A stretch of DNA of 64,000 nt from Adiantum capillus-veneris (taxonomy: Eukaryota; Streptophyta; Polypodiopsida; Polypodiales; Pteridaceae), in the NCBI GenBank assembly GCA_014529385.2, contig CM043945.1:96390612-96454611 (forward strand). Direction: 5' to 3'. Shown in pieces: positions 34,872 to 45,746 of this stretch. Under the pieces are notes generated by a model. It saw nothing but the letters and a program-made list of their open reading frames with translations, was not told the origin of the DNA and did not search any database. Position 1 is the stretch's first letter. The number at the start of each line of letters is the position of its first letter. A program made the translations under genes and the position numbers.

Positions 34872-37800
34872 TCATAGGTTGCCGATGGTCAAGGTTGGGC
34901 CGAATATTTTGCTTTCGTGGGTGAAAAAGCCGGTGTAGAAAGCTTCTTCGAATGTTTGCATGTGGAAGCTAGGCAAAAACATAATCCTCTGGTATAGGAG
35001 GTGCAACACTTTTGGAGAAGGCTGCAATGAAAGATCGTACATCATATCAGTCACCGTGTCGGCCGTCGATAGTAGGCTCGAGGTCGTGGCTTTATCTGGC
35101 ACGAACACTTCAATGCAAGCTAAGAGAGTCCTGCAGATTTTCTTGAGCATCTGACACGAAAGGGCAGGAGAGCCAGTAAAGAGCTTGATGGTTCCCGTTA
35201 GGGTTTTCACCATGTAGGCTTTACCTATTCACTCTCCTACCTTTGGTCCTGGCATCCTGGGATACTTAATCCAATTTGGCTTCTTTTCTGCAATCCTGCC
35301 ATGCTCTTTCCAGTTTCTGACTCTTGGCACCGGGCAGAAGGTTGCATCCTCCCGAATCTCCTTTAGTGCCTCCACCAAGTAGATGAGGTAGGTTGGGTAT
35401 TTGTTCAACCAACCTTTCCTCCATCTAGGTTGTGAATCTACTATCTTCTTTGATTGTTCCTCCTTTGTGATGTCGCCTTCGTAAAGAGCGACATACTACT
35501 CCTCCTCTATTCTCTTTTTCGTCTTTAGCACTTCAAATTTCATCAAAGGGAAAGGCAGGCTGGGTTGCATCCACTGTTCATGGAGCACTTTTGTGTCAAG
35601 TCCCTGAAGTCTAATGGAGATTAGGAGTCTCCTATCCCATTCCATTTCCGCCTTGGCACTCTCCTCTGCTGACTTTTCTATTTGGTCATGGAGCCTTTGT
35701 TCTTCTTCTTCAGAGATTCTTGAAGTCGAGGCCACCTCTTGAGCTGGGGCTGGATCTTCAATTGTGGTTGCCTCTCCAGTTTTTGGTAGCTCTATGGCTG
35801 CTCCACCTGATTCTTCATGTGGTGTCTCTGTCTCTCTTCTTTGTTGCTCTTGTAGATCTTGGAGCTGTTTGCGGAGGGCCTCATTCTCTGTCCTTAGTGT
35901 TTGATTTTCTAAAGTGAGCCTCTCCTCTGCTGCCAATGATCCCTCCGCAATGTGCAACCTTTGCACTTGCTCTAATCTTAGCTCTCTTTGTAAGCTTCGG
36001 ACTTGGTCTTCCAGAGCTGGTACAAGAGCTCCCTCTTGTTCGGTTCCTGGTCTGCTAGCTCTAGGGGTAGTCTTGAGTCTAGTGATTGTTCTTTCTTGGA
36101 GCGCGACTCTTTCCCTTAGCTCAATGAGCTCATCTTTAGCCGCCTCCAAGTCGTCTTCCATCCGCTCCCTTGCTTCCTGTGCACTTGTTACTTCTCTTGA
36201 AGCCTCGGCTAGCTAGAGTATCAAGCCGTCTCTCTCGTTTTCCGCATCATAGAGTGATGCTTTATGACTTTCAGATTCAGTCATAGCATCCTCTAATTTC
36301 CTCTGCAACTCGGATTCCCTTTGTTTGGCTATCTCAATCTCCACTTCCTTTGCCTTGGATCTTTCTTTGATCTTGTTGAGCAGTTCATGCACCATGTGCA
36401 TGTCTTTTTCATCTTCATATGTCAACTCTAAAGCTTTTTCGGTCACCACCTCCACTGGCTTCGGCTCTTCTAGTACGTTCTGCTCGTCCAGTTTCTCTTC
36501 ACTCTCTTTTGTACTCTTTATTTTTTCCTCTGTCCCTCTCCGATCATCTTGTTTTTGTAGGTGGATTCCATAGACCGCCTCAAGGGCCTCTTCTTCAGTG
36601 TACCCTATCGCTACCAGATCCTCATAATCATTTTTCTTTTGCTGGATTGGATCTATCTCCTTTTCCTTGGTCCCGGCCTCCGGCTTTTCCATACCAGCCG
36701 TGTCCATCTCTACTGTGGTCTCTTCCACAATGATTTCCGTCTTCTTCGGGCTTGGTACATCAGTAAACGAGGGCTGATTGTCCTCAGTCATCTTGGATTT
36801 CCCTTTGTTTGCTTGCCTGTCTTTCTCTTGAGGTTCAGTAGACTCATCTACTTTCTTCTTCCCCTTGTCGTCCTTTTTCAGCTCAGCTTTTAAAAGCTGT
36901 ACTTCCTCTTCAGTGTATGGCTCGACAGGTTGCTGCTCCAGTATAGCCTCTGACTCCTCATAAGCTCTAATATATTGATCATATTGATCAACATGTGGCC
37001 TGGATGAGCTAGTTCCGACTTTAGTGGGGTCTGGAACCCACTTTTCTTCAAAGTCCCCCTTTAGAGCTCTTTCCGCTCTAAACTGCTCCACCAGTCTTTC
37101 CATTCTTGCCGCTTTCTGACTTTTGGTTTGCTTGGGAGCAACCTTCTTCTTTGCTTTCTTCATAAGCGGCTCATCCACATCCTCTTCAGGTTCTGAAACT
37201 ATTTCTAGTTTCCTGCGTGCTCTTGTGGACGCCCTCTTGGATACTTCAGGCTGTTCTTCCTTCTCATCGGCTTCTCTGAGCCACTCATTCTGGGAGGGAA
37301 CCTTTGGCCATTGATCTCTGGCTCCAATAGCTTCATAAGCTATTCTTGTCAGAACTTCAGCTCCTCCTATATACTTTGGCTTCTCGTTGTGCATGGCAAT
37401 TACTTGCTCGTGGATGTGTTGAGTGTAATTCACCTCCTTTGGCATATTGCTCTTCAATGCCCATGTGATGGTAGTTGCAATGGCATGGGGTGGTGTCGTA
37501 TACTTTTGCGGTCTTTTACTGCAAATATGGAGAAACTGGTTGTACAGTCGGCAAAGAGTCGCCGCTCTTTGGTCTGCCATATCTCCATAGGTTGCATTCT
37601 GTTTCTTGGACCCATAAACCTCTATAGCCTCCCTTCTTTCCCTGACAGAGCTCCCTTTGTTGTGCAGCTTCAATGCATTTGCAATGAGTTGTGGAGTGAT
37701 CTGTACCTCTACTTTCTCTCCATCTATTGCTGTCAATGTGGCTTTCCCATCCTTCTGAATGGAGGTTGCCAACTCATACACTCTTCTTGTATCTACACCT

Positions 37801-38101
37801 GATGGTCTCGAGGTGAAGAATCTATGCAAGTCTGCCCTTTCCAGGTACATGCTGATGTTCTCTGACCTGCTATAATCCACCAATTCTTGTGGGATCATTG
37901 GTATATCCACCGCTTGCCCTTTAGGATCTCTGAAAGTCCCATGGTAGATCTTTATTCCCTCTTGTTCCAGTACTGCTTCCTCCACCCAAGTTTTGGTTGG
38001 CTTGAGGTTTCTGCTGGAATGTCAAAGGGTTCTGCTTCTGCAAGAGCATCTTTGATTGTCGGTCTTTTTCTCTTTGTTGCTGATGACTTTGCGGAATCCA
38101 T
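34872..38101 (-). pseudogene. Extra 3' ORF (~1,000 codons, coiled coil) of the 19-kb element
   Basis: A frame from 37,985 to 34,872 is open except for TAG at 36,213-36,215, TAG at 35,496-35,498 and TGA at 35,229-35,231. An ATG at 38,101 with a basic KRKRP motif precedes it, after a one-base frame slip near 38,010. The N-terminal ~200 residues look globular (RADLHRFFTSRPSGVDTRRVYELA, VQITPQLIANALKLHN), perhaps akin to the plant transposon-protein domain found in other extra ORFs of plant gypsy elements. Then a long Lys/Glu-rich, low-complexity middle with KKAKKK and KGKKK, and a coiled coil (LRERVALQERTITRL, LENQTLRTENEALRKQLQDL). No signal peptide or membrane segment was seen, so an envelope role is not supported despite its env-like place between pol and the 3' LTR. 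Confidence 0.75.
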
Positions 38102-38268
38102 GGATCCTGTAACTCCAATTTCAGAAGTTAGCGTCTTTTTAGTACTGAAAGCCGAAATGAAGCTTTTAACTATTCAAATGACTTGAAAATTGAAACATGA
38201 GCTATTCAGTGCCTAAGGATGCAAGGTAGGTGAAAAAATATGCAAACTGGGCTCAAAATCATGCTGGA

Positions 38269-39279
38269 GACATCATATGCGTATGATGTCTTTTGTGTCA
38301 AAATGACTTCATATTGGTTGTGCTTGTAGCTGATAGTGTATACATAAGTATCATATGCTTGGATTTGAGTTTGGATACCATTTGGTCAAGTTTTGGCCAG
38401 TTTAGTCCAGTTCAGGCTCTTGGCAAAATTTTGAAAGGGAATTGGATTTTATGATCCAAATTGGATAAAACTTGGTGGTTCACCTTCAAATGGCATGTAG
38501 ATCACTTCTGTTTGGTGGTTGAAGCCCTAAGGTGCCAAAATCACATAGTGAGACATCATACGCGTATGATGTCTTTTAGTGTATTTTTGAACCAAATTTC
38601 TCTATAAGCTTGGATTTGGCTTTAGATAGGCTTATTCAGTGGATTTATGAAGTTTGGATAGATTTTGGGCTAAAAAATGGCTCTGGAGACATCATACGCG
38701 TATGATGTCTTTTTCATCAATTTTTCATGGGATTGGTTCTGTGGACTCCCCATGTACTAGTGAAGGACTGTCCCTACTCAAATCTTGGTTTGGACTTGAG
38801 TATGTTGGATTTGTGCTAAAATAGGCTTTGGATGAAGGATTTTCCCTCAATTGGGCTAATGGGGTGATCCACTTGACCAAATGGTTCCAAACTTCATATG
38901 TAGCATGTATTAGATATATATAATGGATGTATGATGACAAATGAGCAGTTTTGGCTCTGTAAGTGCAAATAGACATCATACGCGTATGATGTCTTTTGTG
39001 TCAAAATGGTGCTTTTTTGGTTCCAGATAGCTTATAGATGTGTTAATCAACAATCCTACAAAGTTTCAATGAGTTTGGAGTTATTTTGACAAAATTAGGA
39101 CCAAAAATCAATTTTATGGCCTACTTTGCGTCTTTTTGGTTTTCCTTGGGTTTTCTAACTCCAATTCTCATGATACTTGGTTCATAGGATGTGATTAATC
39201 ATGTGGAATTAGGCTATGCACTCAAATGTTGAAATGGATGTGAAAATCGTGCTGTGAGACATCATACGCGTATGATGTC
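38269..39279. promoter_or_regulatory. Palindrome array 1 (five copies)
   Basis: 22-bp palindromes (half-site GACATCATACG then its reverse complement; usually extended by A...T to 24 bp) at 38,269, 38,552, 38,688, 38,972 and 39,258. Spacings are 283, 136, 284 and 286 bp. The sequence between them is AT-rich and poorly conserved. The first copy has one C-to-T change in the central CpG. The array ends 168 nt before the ATG of the extra ORF. Confidence 0.93.
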
Positions 39280-40889
39280 TTTTCTTGAAATGTTGGTCTT
39301 TTTGTGCAAAGAATGCTTTGTGCTAGTGCCCTAAGCCCTGCTAACTAGTTTTCAACTTAAAAAGTCATCAGGTTAGCTAAAAAGCCCCCTTATAGGCATT
39401 TCAGTCTCCGAAGTCGTCTTTTTGCCTTGGAGTTGAATTTCTTCAACTTTTCTTCTCGAGAGTTGCATTTCCAGCTCATTGGATATGTTGTGAAGCCACC
39501 TATTTGTTTGAACTTGACTTTGGCTCACCGTTCTCCATCTTTCTCCATTTGGTTGCCCGAAAGCGTCTTTTTCACCATCGGTAAGTGAATCAGCTTTCTT
39601 TTGGGTTTTGCTTGCAAACATAAGTCATCCATGTATATTTGAAGCTGCTTGTGAAGTTTCATTTCATTCGGTCGTCAATTTCAGCCGTTATGCCAAAATG
39701 ACGCTTTGTGTGTCCATAGCCGCATCGGTTGTTTTGACCCACTTTTGGTGGTCCAAACCCGGAGATACTCCATGGTTGCATTGCCCTCGATGTTGTTAAG
39801 CTTCCTGAGAAGTTTTGTGTCGTTTCGACAACTTTTTCCTGTTTGCCTCTTGCAGGCTCTGTTGACCTAGGGTTTTTCAAGTCGTTCTTTCTCGAGCTTT
39901 GAATGTTAGAAACCCATCTTCTATGCTAGGGTAACCCACCTCTAAGTTCTTGCAAGGTTTGGTTAGGCGGTTGTGCCCCTACCTAGCGTTCTTCCCCATT
40001 CCCTGTCTGCTCTTATTTCTTGGTTTTGGTCAGTTTTCGCGACAAAAGTTAACGATAAGCATCAAAAGCTTATGGCAACGAGTCTACCTCTCATGTCTGG
40101 TGTCCTCTGAGCTCTCGTAGTAGTCGTAGAAGGCGGTAGAAGGTCGGATGCTCCTGTGTGCTCTTTGCTCTCTCCAAGAAGGTAATAGTGGAAATGAGCT
40201 TGAAAGTGAAGTGAAAAATACTTAACTTCGGACTTCCCGGATCACCTGTTACCAAATTCGACATGTGCTCCTATCTCGTCGTGAAATGCACTTTAGGATT
40301 TGAAATTTCTCAATTTGGACTCCGTTTGACCTGTTTTTGAGAAATCTGTCCACTTTGCCAAAATTCTGTCATTTCGGGCTTTCCGCAACTTTTTCAGAAT
40401 TGTACCCAATTTTTACCATGGGTTGCCCTTGTCATTAGGACCATCACCGTCTATTCTTTTCTTTTTTCCGATCTCATTTCACCTGCTTTTTTATTTTTCT
40501 TTTACTTTTATCAAGAAAATCATAAAAAATAAAGGAAAATAGCAAATTGAAGCCAAAAAATTCCAAACATACACGATAAATAGCTGGTAACCCTGTGTAT
40601 ATGAATATACACTTATTTGTGATTTCTGGACTTGGATTACCACTTTTTTCCACTTTTTAGCTCCAAACACACTCTTATTTAGTGATATTTACACGTCTAG
40701 AGACCCAAATTCATCATTTGATCTCTTCTTGTTGCAAAACAAGGTATATAAGGGCATAAATATTATCAATATCCGCAATCAAACATAAAAATTGCAAAAT
40801 CATGTAAGACACTGCCCTTGTAATATAATTTTTGTTTTTCTTTGTTTTTGTCGCTTGTAGCTGCTTTGTAGCTCCTGTATACCTGTATA
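39280..40889 (-). other. Non-coding spacer of 19-kb element
   Basis: Between the pol stop and palindrome array 1. Two short charged minus-strand frames, 39,659-39,880 and 39,373-39,621 (the latter with NRWLHNISNELEMQLSRRK), could be remnants of a coding exon but have no recognisable similarity. The rest is AT-rich. Confidence 0.5.
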
Positions 40890-40903
40890 CCTCCCCCCCC
40901 TCC
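40890..40903 (-). other. Internal PPT-like tract
   Basis: Minus strand GGAGGGGGGGGAGG, 23 nt past the stop of the pol tail. It closely resembles the real PPT at 34,778-34,789 (GGAGGGGGGGAG). It could prime a second plus-strand start or mark the former 3' end before the extra ORF was acquired. Confidence 0.7.
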
Positions 40904-40925
40904 TAGTCTGAGTCCTCCCGGACGA

Positions 40926-41705
40926 CTATGAAGTGTCTGTGGGCGAAGCATTGTAGTTGTTTTGGTCATAAGTTCCCAATGCAATTGCAGAGCGATTATA
41001 CAACAATCTTTCCAATAAAGCTGCTCTTTGTTTGATTGAAGGATTGTTGGTCGGGTTTTGGGTTGGTTTTGGCACTTCGGTAGTAGAATCAGTAGATGGA
41101 CTCTTCTTTACCTTGTTGTTCTTTTTCACAATCCAAATCTGCTTCCGCTTCGCTTGTGCTTGCCACAAACTCTTTGCGACCCAAACCTGCTTTGTTCTTT
41201 GTGTTGATTTCCTCGCCTTGAAATACCTAGGAGTTTCCGTGGATTGTACTGAAGGGAGTTCCTGTTTACAAATCTTTGGGATCCAAATTTGCTTGCTATA
41301 GCTTTGTGCCGTCATGAACTTCTTTGGAATCCAGATCTGTTTCACTGTCCTTGATTGTCTGGAATCACTCTGTTGTCTGGTATTGAAGACTCTGTTTTCC
41401 ACCTTTGTTTCCTCTGTCACAACCTTTTTTGGTCTCCATACCAACTTTGACTCCGTTTTTTCCCAAGGTTGAGCTGTTATATTATTGCTTGTCTTCCTTA
41501 TCCACTGTTGAGAATTCCTCGTCGAAGAGTAATCCGGTTGTATAGAAACTTTTGGTTGCCATTGCTTCTTCTTTTTCTCTGGTTGTTGTTTACCTTTGTC
41601 TTTGGATTCGTCCTTTGGAGTTGGCTCTTCTCCTTTGGTGAACTTAACTGATTGACTTTCACCTTCGTATTTGATAAGCACTGATTTAGAACTCCAGTCA
41701 ATCAT
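40926..41705 (-). pseudogene. Pol C-terminal tail: protease 2 end plus Trp-motif repeats
   Basis: 259 codons in the same frame as the preceding integrase/protease-2 ORF, separated by TGA (41,733-41,735) and TAA (41,712-41,714). The start (MIDWSSKSVLIKYEG) reads like the last strand of a retropepsin (--IDW----V-I). It is followed by a Lys-rich stretch and imperfect repeats around KQIWIPK: QQWIRK, LVWRPKK, KQIWIPKK, KQIWIPKI, KQVWVAK and KQIWIVKK. The basic and aromatic repeats suggest nucleic-acid binding; function unknown. Confidence 0.7.
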
Positions 41706-41732
41706 TGCATTTTATTGCTTCTGCCATGGTTG

Positions 41733-43640
41733 TCATAGCAATAATGGTTGTTGTGTAGCTTGGTCTTCAACCACGTAAAACATATGAGGATACACATAAT
41801 GGTTAATCTGTATATGTAAAACTGTGCATCCGACAGTTTTGATTGAATTCTCAGAGTAACTCTTTAACTCTTGCTTGGCAGTTTGTAGTTTAGTGTCATT
41901 TGTCAATTGTCTATACAAACTGAGTGAAAGTAGGTTAGCTTGAGCTCCTGAATCCAATAGTGCTCTGGCTTTGATTTGGTTGGTTCCTACTTTGCATTCA
42001 ATGATGGGTTCTTCTTTGTCATTATCCATTTCTGTTATACTGACTGCGTTTATTCGTATTGCTCCTTCATTGCGCTGTTTCTGACGCAGTAGTCTTCTTT
42101 TCTCCATTTTTCCTTCGCCTCGGCTTGCGCTTCCTCCACAATCATTTTCTTTTTCTGGACACGCAAGCTTTTCTTGATGTATTTTGAGAAGCATGTCTTG
42201 GGTTAGCGGCAAAAGATACTTTTTCACTCTGCATCCACTAATCCAATTGGGCATTTCTTCTCCGTCTAATGTAGCAAGCTTGACGGCTCCACTTGGTGAT
42301 AGATCTTTAATCACCAGAGGTCCCATCCCTCGCTTTTTAAGCTTCTTAGCATGCTGTTTCAGAGTGTAAAATAGGACATAGTCCCCAACCTTAAACTCTT
42401 TAGTCCGCACATGCTTATCAAAAAATTCCTTTTGTCGCCTTTTTTGAGCGTAGATAGAAGCTACTGCTTTTAGGCGAAGCTCATCTAGCTTTTCCAGGTC
42501 ATCTATTCTATCAGAAAGCTCGTGCCCTGTCCACTCTAGATCCTTAGCCACCCTTAAGGTTGAAATCAAGAATTCTATTGGTAAGATAGCATTTAGCCCA
42601 AAAACCATGTTATATGGGGTCGTTCCTATTGATGTTTTATATGCTACCCTATATGCCCATAATGTTGAATGCAACTTCTGGTCCCAGTCAGTTCTCGACT
42701 CAGATACAATCTTCGTAAGGACCGTGCATATGGTTTTGTTTGTTGCTTCAGCTTGTCCGTTTGCTTGTGGATGATACGGGGCTGATTTCCTATGGATTAC
42801 CATGAATTCATCTAGAAGGATCTCTATCACTTCATTTATAAAATGTGTGCCTCGATCACTCACAATTTCTATTGGCAATCCATATCGTACAAAGACGTAT
42901 TCATATAGAAATTGTGCCGTGGTCCTGGCATCTGCTTTTTGAGTTGCCTTTGCTTCGACCCACTTTGTTAGATAGTCTGTAGCCACAATGATGTATTGTG
43001 CATGAGTCTTATATGCAGGAGGTGAAATGGGTCCGACATAATCAATCCCCCATTTTGCAAAAGCTCTTGCCCCCATCATTGGTCTAAGCGGCATATCATC
43101 TCTTTTAAGTGGTACTTTGGTCCGCTGACAGTCATCGCACCGTTTAACGTATTCCTCAGCGTCCATATGTAATGTTGGCCACCATATTCCTGCGGCTAAG
43201 ACAAGTTTTGCTGTCTTATCACCTGAGAAATGGCCTCCACCTACTCCTCCATGAGCTTGCTCTAGGATTATCACATACTCAGACTCTGATGCGCAAATCC
43301 TAAGCTGGTTGTCTTTACATCTCTTATAGAGTTGATCTCCTATTAAAGCGTAATCTCTAGCTTCTGTCTCTACAGATTTCTGACGAGCTTTTGACGTTCC
43401 TTCTGGGAAAGTTCTATTTGTGAGATATTCAACAATATACTGACTCCATTCTGGAGCGATCATTATCTGATATAATGTCGAATACTCTGCTGGCGGTTTT
43501 GATGAACATACAATACATACAGTGACATATTCATGTACGCTTTCTTTCATTCCTGGCCAATAGACTCCCAATTGTAACAAATTCCTATATGTGTTCCTTC
43601 TTGAACAATGAAATGCACATTCTGAACATGTGCTTCGCAC
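41733..43640 (-). pseudogene. Integrase with duplicated zinc module, and second retropepsin-like domain
   Basis: 635 codons. The end of a first H2C2 module (QLGVYWPGMKESVHEYVTVCIVC) is followed by a second linker and module (PEWSQYIVEYL, ALIGDQLYKR, AHGGVGGGHFSGDKTAKL, WWPTLHMDAEEYVKRCDDCQ). The catalytic core has D (WGIDYVGP), D (IVSDRGTHF) and E (NGQAEATNK). A C-terminal domain follows (FKVGDYVLFYTLKQHAK, GMGPLVIKDL). After ~60 linker residues there is a retropepsin-like domain with RALLDSGAQANLLSLSLY (Asp563), placed after the integrase. The start shown is within a longer pol broken by a frameshift near 43,620. Catalytic residues of integrase and protease are intact. Confidence 0.9.
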
Positions 43641-43906
43641 ATATATATATTATATTCCTCAGGATTGATGCATAGTCGTAAAACATGATCATTTCCCAAT
43701 TGATACAACCTTCCTGCAACCAATTGAAGATTCTTGGATTGCTGAATAGCAATATGTTTCTGGTTGTATTCTCTTCTATCAAACTCTCCTCCATAGGTTA
43801 ATAGGCTAACGACATTTTGAGACCACTTCGGTATCATTTCTATGTTGAACAAGTACGCGTCTGGCATGTCGTCATCTACTCCTATAGGGTCTTCTCCATT
43901 CGTCAA
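43547..43906 (-). pseudogene. First copy of linker/H2C2 module
   Basis: 119 codons: TNGEDPIGVDDDMPDAYLF, IPKWSQNVVSLLTYGGEF, LQLVAGRLYQLGNDHVLRLC, NPEEYNIYMCEAH. This aligns by eye with the later module (APEWSQYIVEYLTN..., ALIGDQLYKRCKDNQLRIC, SESEYVIILEQAH). The zinc part continues in another frame of the next ORF, showing a frameshift between about 43,600 and 43,640. Confidence 0.8.
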
Positions 43907-44292
43907 TCGCGAAAGATGATCACTCTAAGATGTGTTTTTCCTTTCTTTACTACTACCGTGAAGTCGAATTCCAGTAAGATAATGAACCATCTCACTATTC
44001 TCCCGGTATTGCATGGTTTATTCACTAGGTAGAGCAAGGCTTGGTGATCCGTAAAAAACACAAACTTGTTGGCTAGAAGATAATGCCGAAATTTCTTCAC
44101 AGCATATATCATTCCTAATCCCTCTCGCTCTGTTGTGGTGTAATTCTTCTCTGCATTGTTGAGCTGTCGACTGGCGTAACAGATAGGAAAATCCATGTTT
44201 CCTTCTTCTGGCTGAGCCAGAATGCATCCTATTGCATATGCCGAAGCATCTATGTGCACATGGAATATCTTCTCCCAATCTGGTGATTTCAA
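43903..44292 (-). pseudogene. RNase H of 19-kb element
   Basis: 129 codons. IFHVHIDASAYAIGCILAQ, YASRQLNNAEKNYTTTEREG and FVFFTDHQALLYLVNK carry the expected Asp, Glu and Asp. It is preceded by a one-base loss in a T run (about 44,290) relative to RT and ends KGKTHLR, where a second one-base loss (about 43,921) moves the family DHLSRL motif to the next frame. Confidence 0.9.
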
Positions 44293-45746
44293 ACTGGAGC
44301 AGTAATGAGTGCCTCTTTCAATTTCTTGAACGATTCCTCACACTCCTCTGTCCATTCAAAGTTCACTATTAGCCTGTAAAGTGGTTGGCCTATTATAGCG
44401 TACATGTAAATGAATCGTCTATAATATCCGCAATGTCCCATAAAGCTCTGTACTTGTTTCGCATTGGTTGGTCTAGGCATATCCACTATAACTTTTATCT
44501 TCTCTAAATCCGTGGATATTCCATTTTGTGAGACAATATGTCCCAGAATTCTGCCCTGTCGGACCATAAACACACATTTCTCAGGATTGAAACAAATGCG
44601 ATATGTCCTACATTTTTCAAATACTTTTCTTAGGTGTTCTAGATGCTCATCTCTCAGAAGAGAATGTACACATAAGTCATCCATGTATATTTCTAGAAAC
44701 AACCTTAAGTATTCTTTGAAAGCATGCATCATCAGCCTCTAGAAGGTTGCGGGAGCATTGGTTAGACCAAAAGGCATAACCCGATAAGCATAAATTCCCC
44801 ACTCTGTTGCAAAAGCTGTTTTATGTTGATCTTCCGGTGCTATGGCTAGCTGGTTATATCCTGAAAAACCATCAAGAAAGGAGTATGCTGTTTTCCCTGA
44901 TACACGCTCTAGAACATGATCAGTTATCGGCAGGGGATAATTGTCCCTGATTGTTGCAGCATTCACTTTCTTTAAGTTGACACACACTCGGAGTTTTTCG
45001 TATTTCTTGGGTACCACCACAATCGGAGATACCCAATCGGTGTGTTCAATCTCGTATATGAATTCAGCTTCCATTAGCTTATCTATCTCTTCTTTGATTC
45101 GCTTAGCAAACGTATCATTATATGTGTATGGTCTCTGTCTGCTAGGCTTTGCGTCTTGTTTTAGTGGGATTGTGTGTTGGCATATCTATGGGTCAACTCC
45201 CTTTAAGTCCTTATAAGACCATGCAAACACATCCCTGTACTCTCTGAGAAGACTCAAAAGTCTCTCTTCCTCGCCTGGAGACAAATCTGTGGCTATGTAC
45301 ACCGGTCTAGGTGTCTCACCTGGAGCTGCTAAATCCACTTTTTTTGCATCCTCCGGTCCGTCATAAGATTCATTCTCCCTTCTCTCTCGAATAGGTTGGG
45401 TTAATACCACCTTCCTATCCTCAATTGTGAATTTCCTGTAGTGAGAGGGAACATCCATGTTTTCCTTGGTTTTGGCGTTTTCGTCCTCTCCACTCTCAAA
45501 TTCTGTTGTCCAAACTTCTTTCAGAGTTTTCTTGAGCTCTCTGTACTTGTTTCTACGTTCTAACTTGGACTCCGTGTGTTCTCTGTTGCGTTTGTTCTTT
45601 TCTTTTTTTTCTGTTTCTGTTTTCGTTCCCTTCCGTTGAATTTGATTTCTTGAGCCTCTTTTGTCTTTTCGTAAGCTCTTTTGATCATTACCTCTCATTC
45701 TTCCAGAAATCTTGTCCTTAACACAATCTTCCGCCTTTACTAGCAT
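44289..45746 (-). pseudogene. Pol N-terminus and reverse transcriptase of 19-kb element
   Basis: From ATG 45,746: ~120 residues rich in Lys/Glu/Arg, then EEERLLSLLREYRDVFAWSY, the usual lead-in to gypsy RT. In-frame TAG at 45,186-45,188 and at 44,739-44,741 interrupt it. RT motifs: DWVSPIVVVPKKYEKLRVCV, FLDGFSGYNQLAIAPED, YRVMPFGLTNAPATF, then a stop where the family has Gln. Then EIYMDDLCVHS (YMDD), GHIVSQNGIS and FMGHCGYYRRFI. All catalytic residues are present. The ATG overlaps the gag stop as TAATG. Confidence 0.92.

Noticed and set aside
36325-36893. Leu/Ser/Phe-rich plus-strand frames suggesting membrane proteins
   Set aside because: Antisense of the Lys/Glu-rich coding strand of the extra ORF; complementing charged codons gives apparent hydrophobic runs.
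34872-38101. Calling the extra ORF an envelope gene
   Set aside because: Its place fits, but no signal peptide, membrane segment or cleavage motif can be seen.
40926-41705. A second RNase H (as in some Tat elements) in the pol tail
   Set aside because: No RNase H catalytic pattern is present; only a retropepsin-like end and Trp/Lys repeats.
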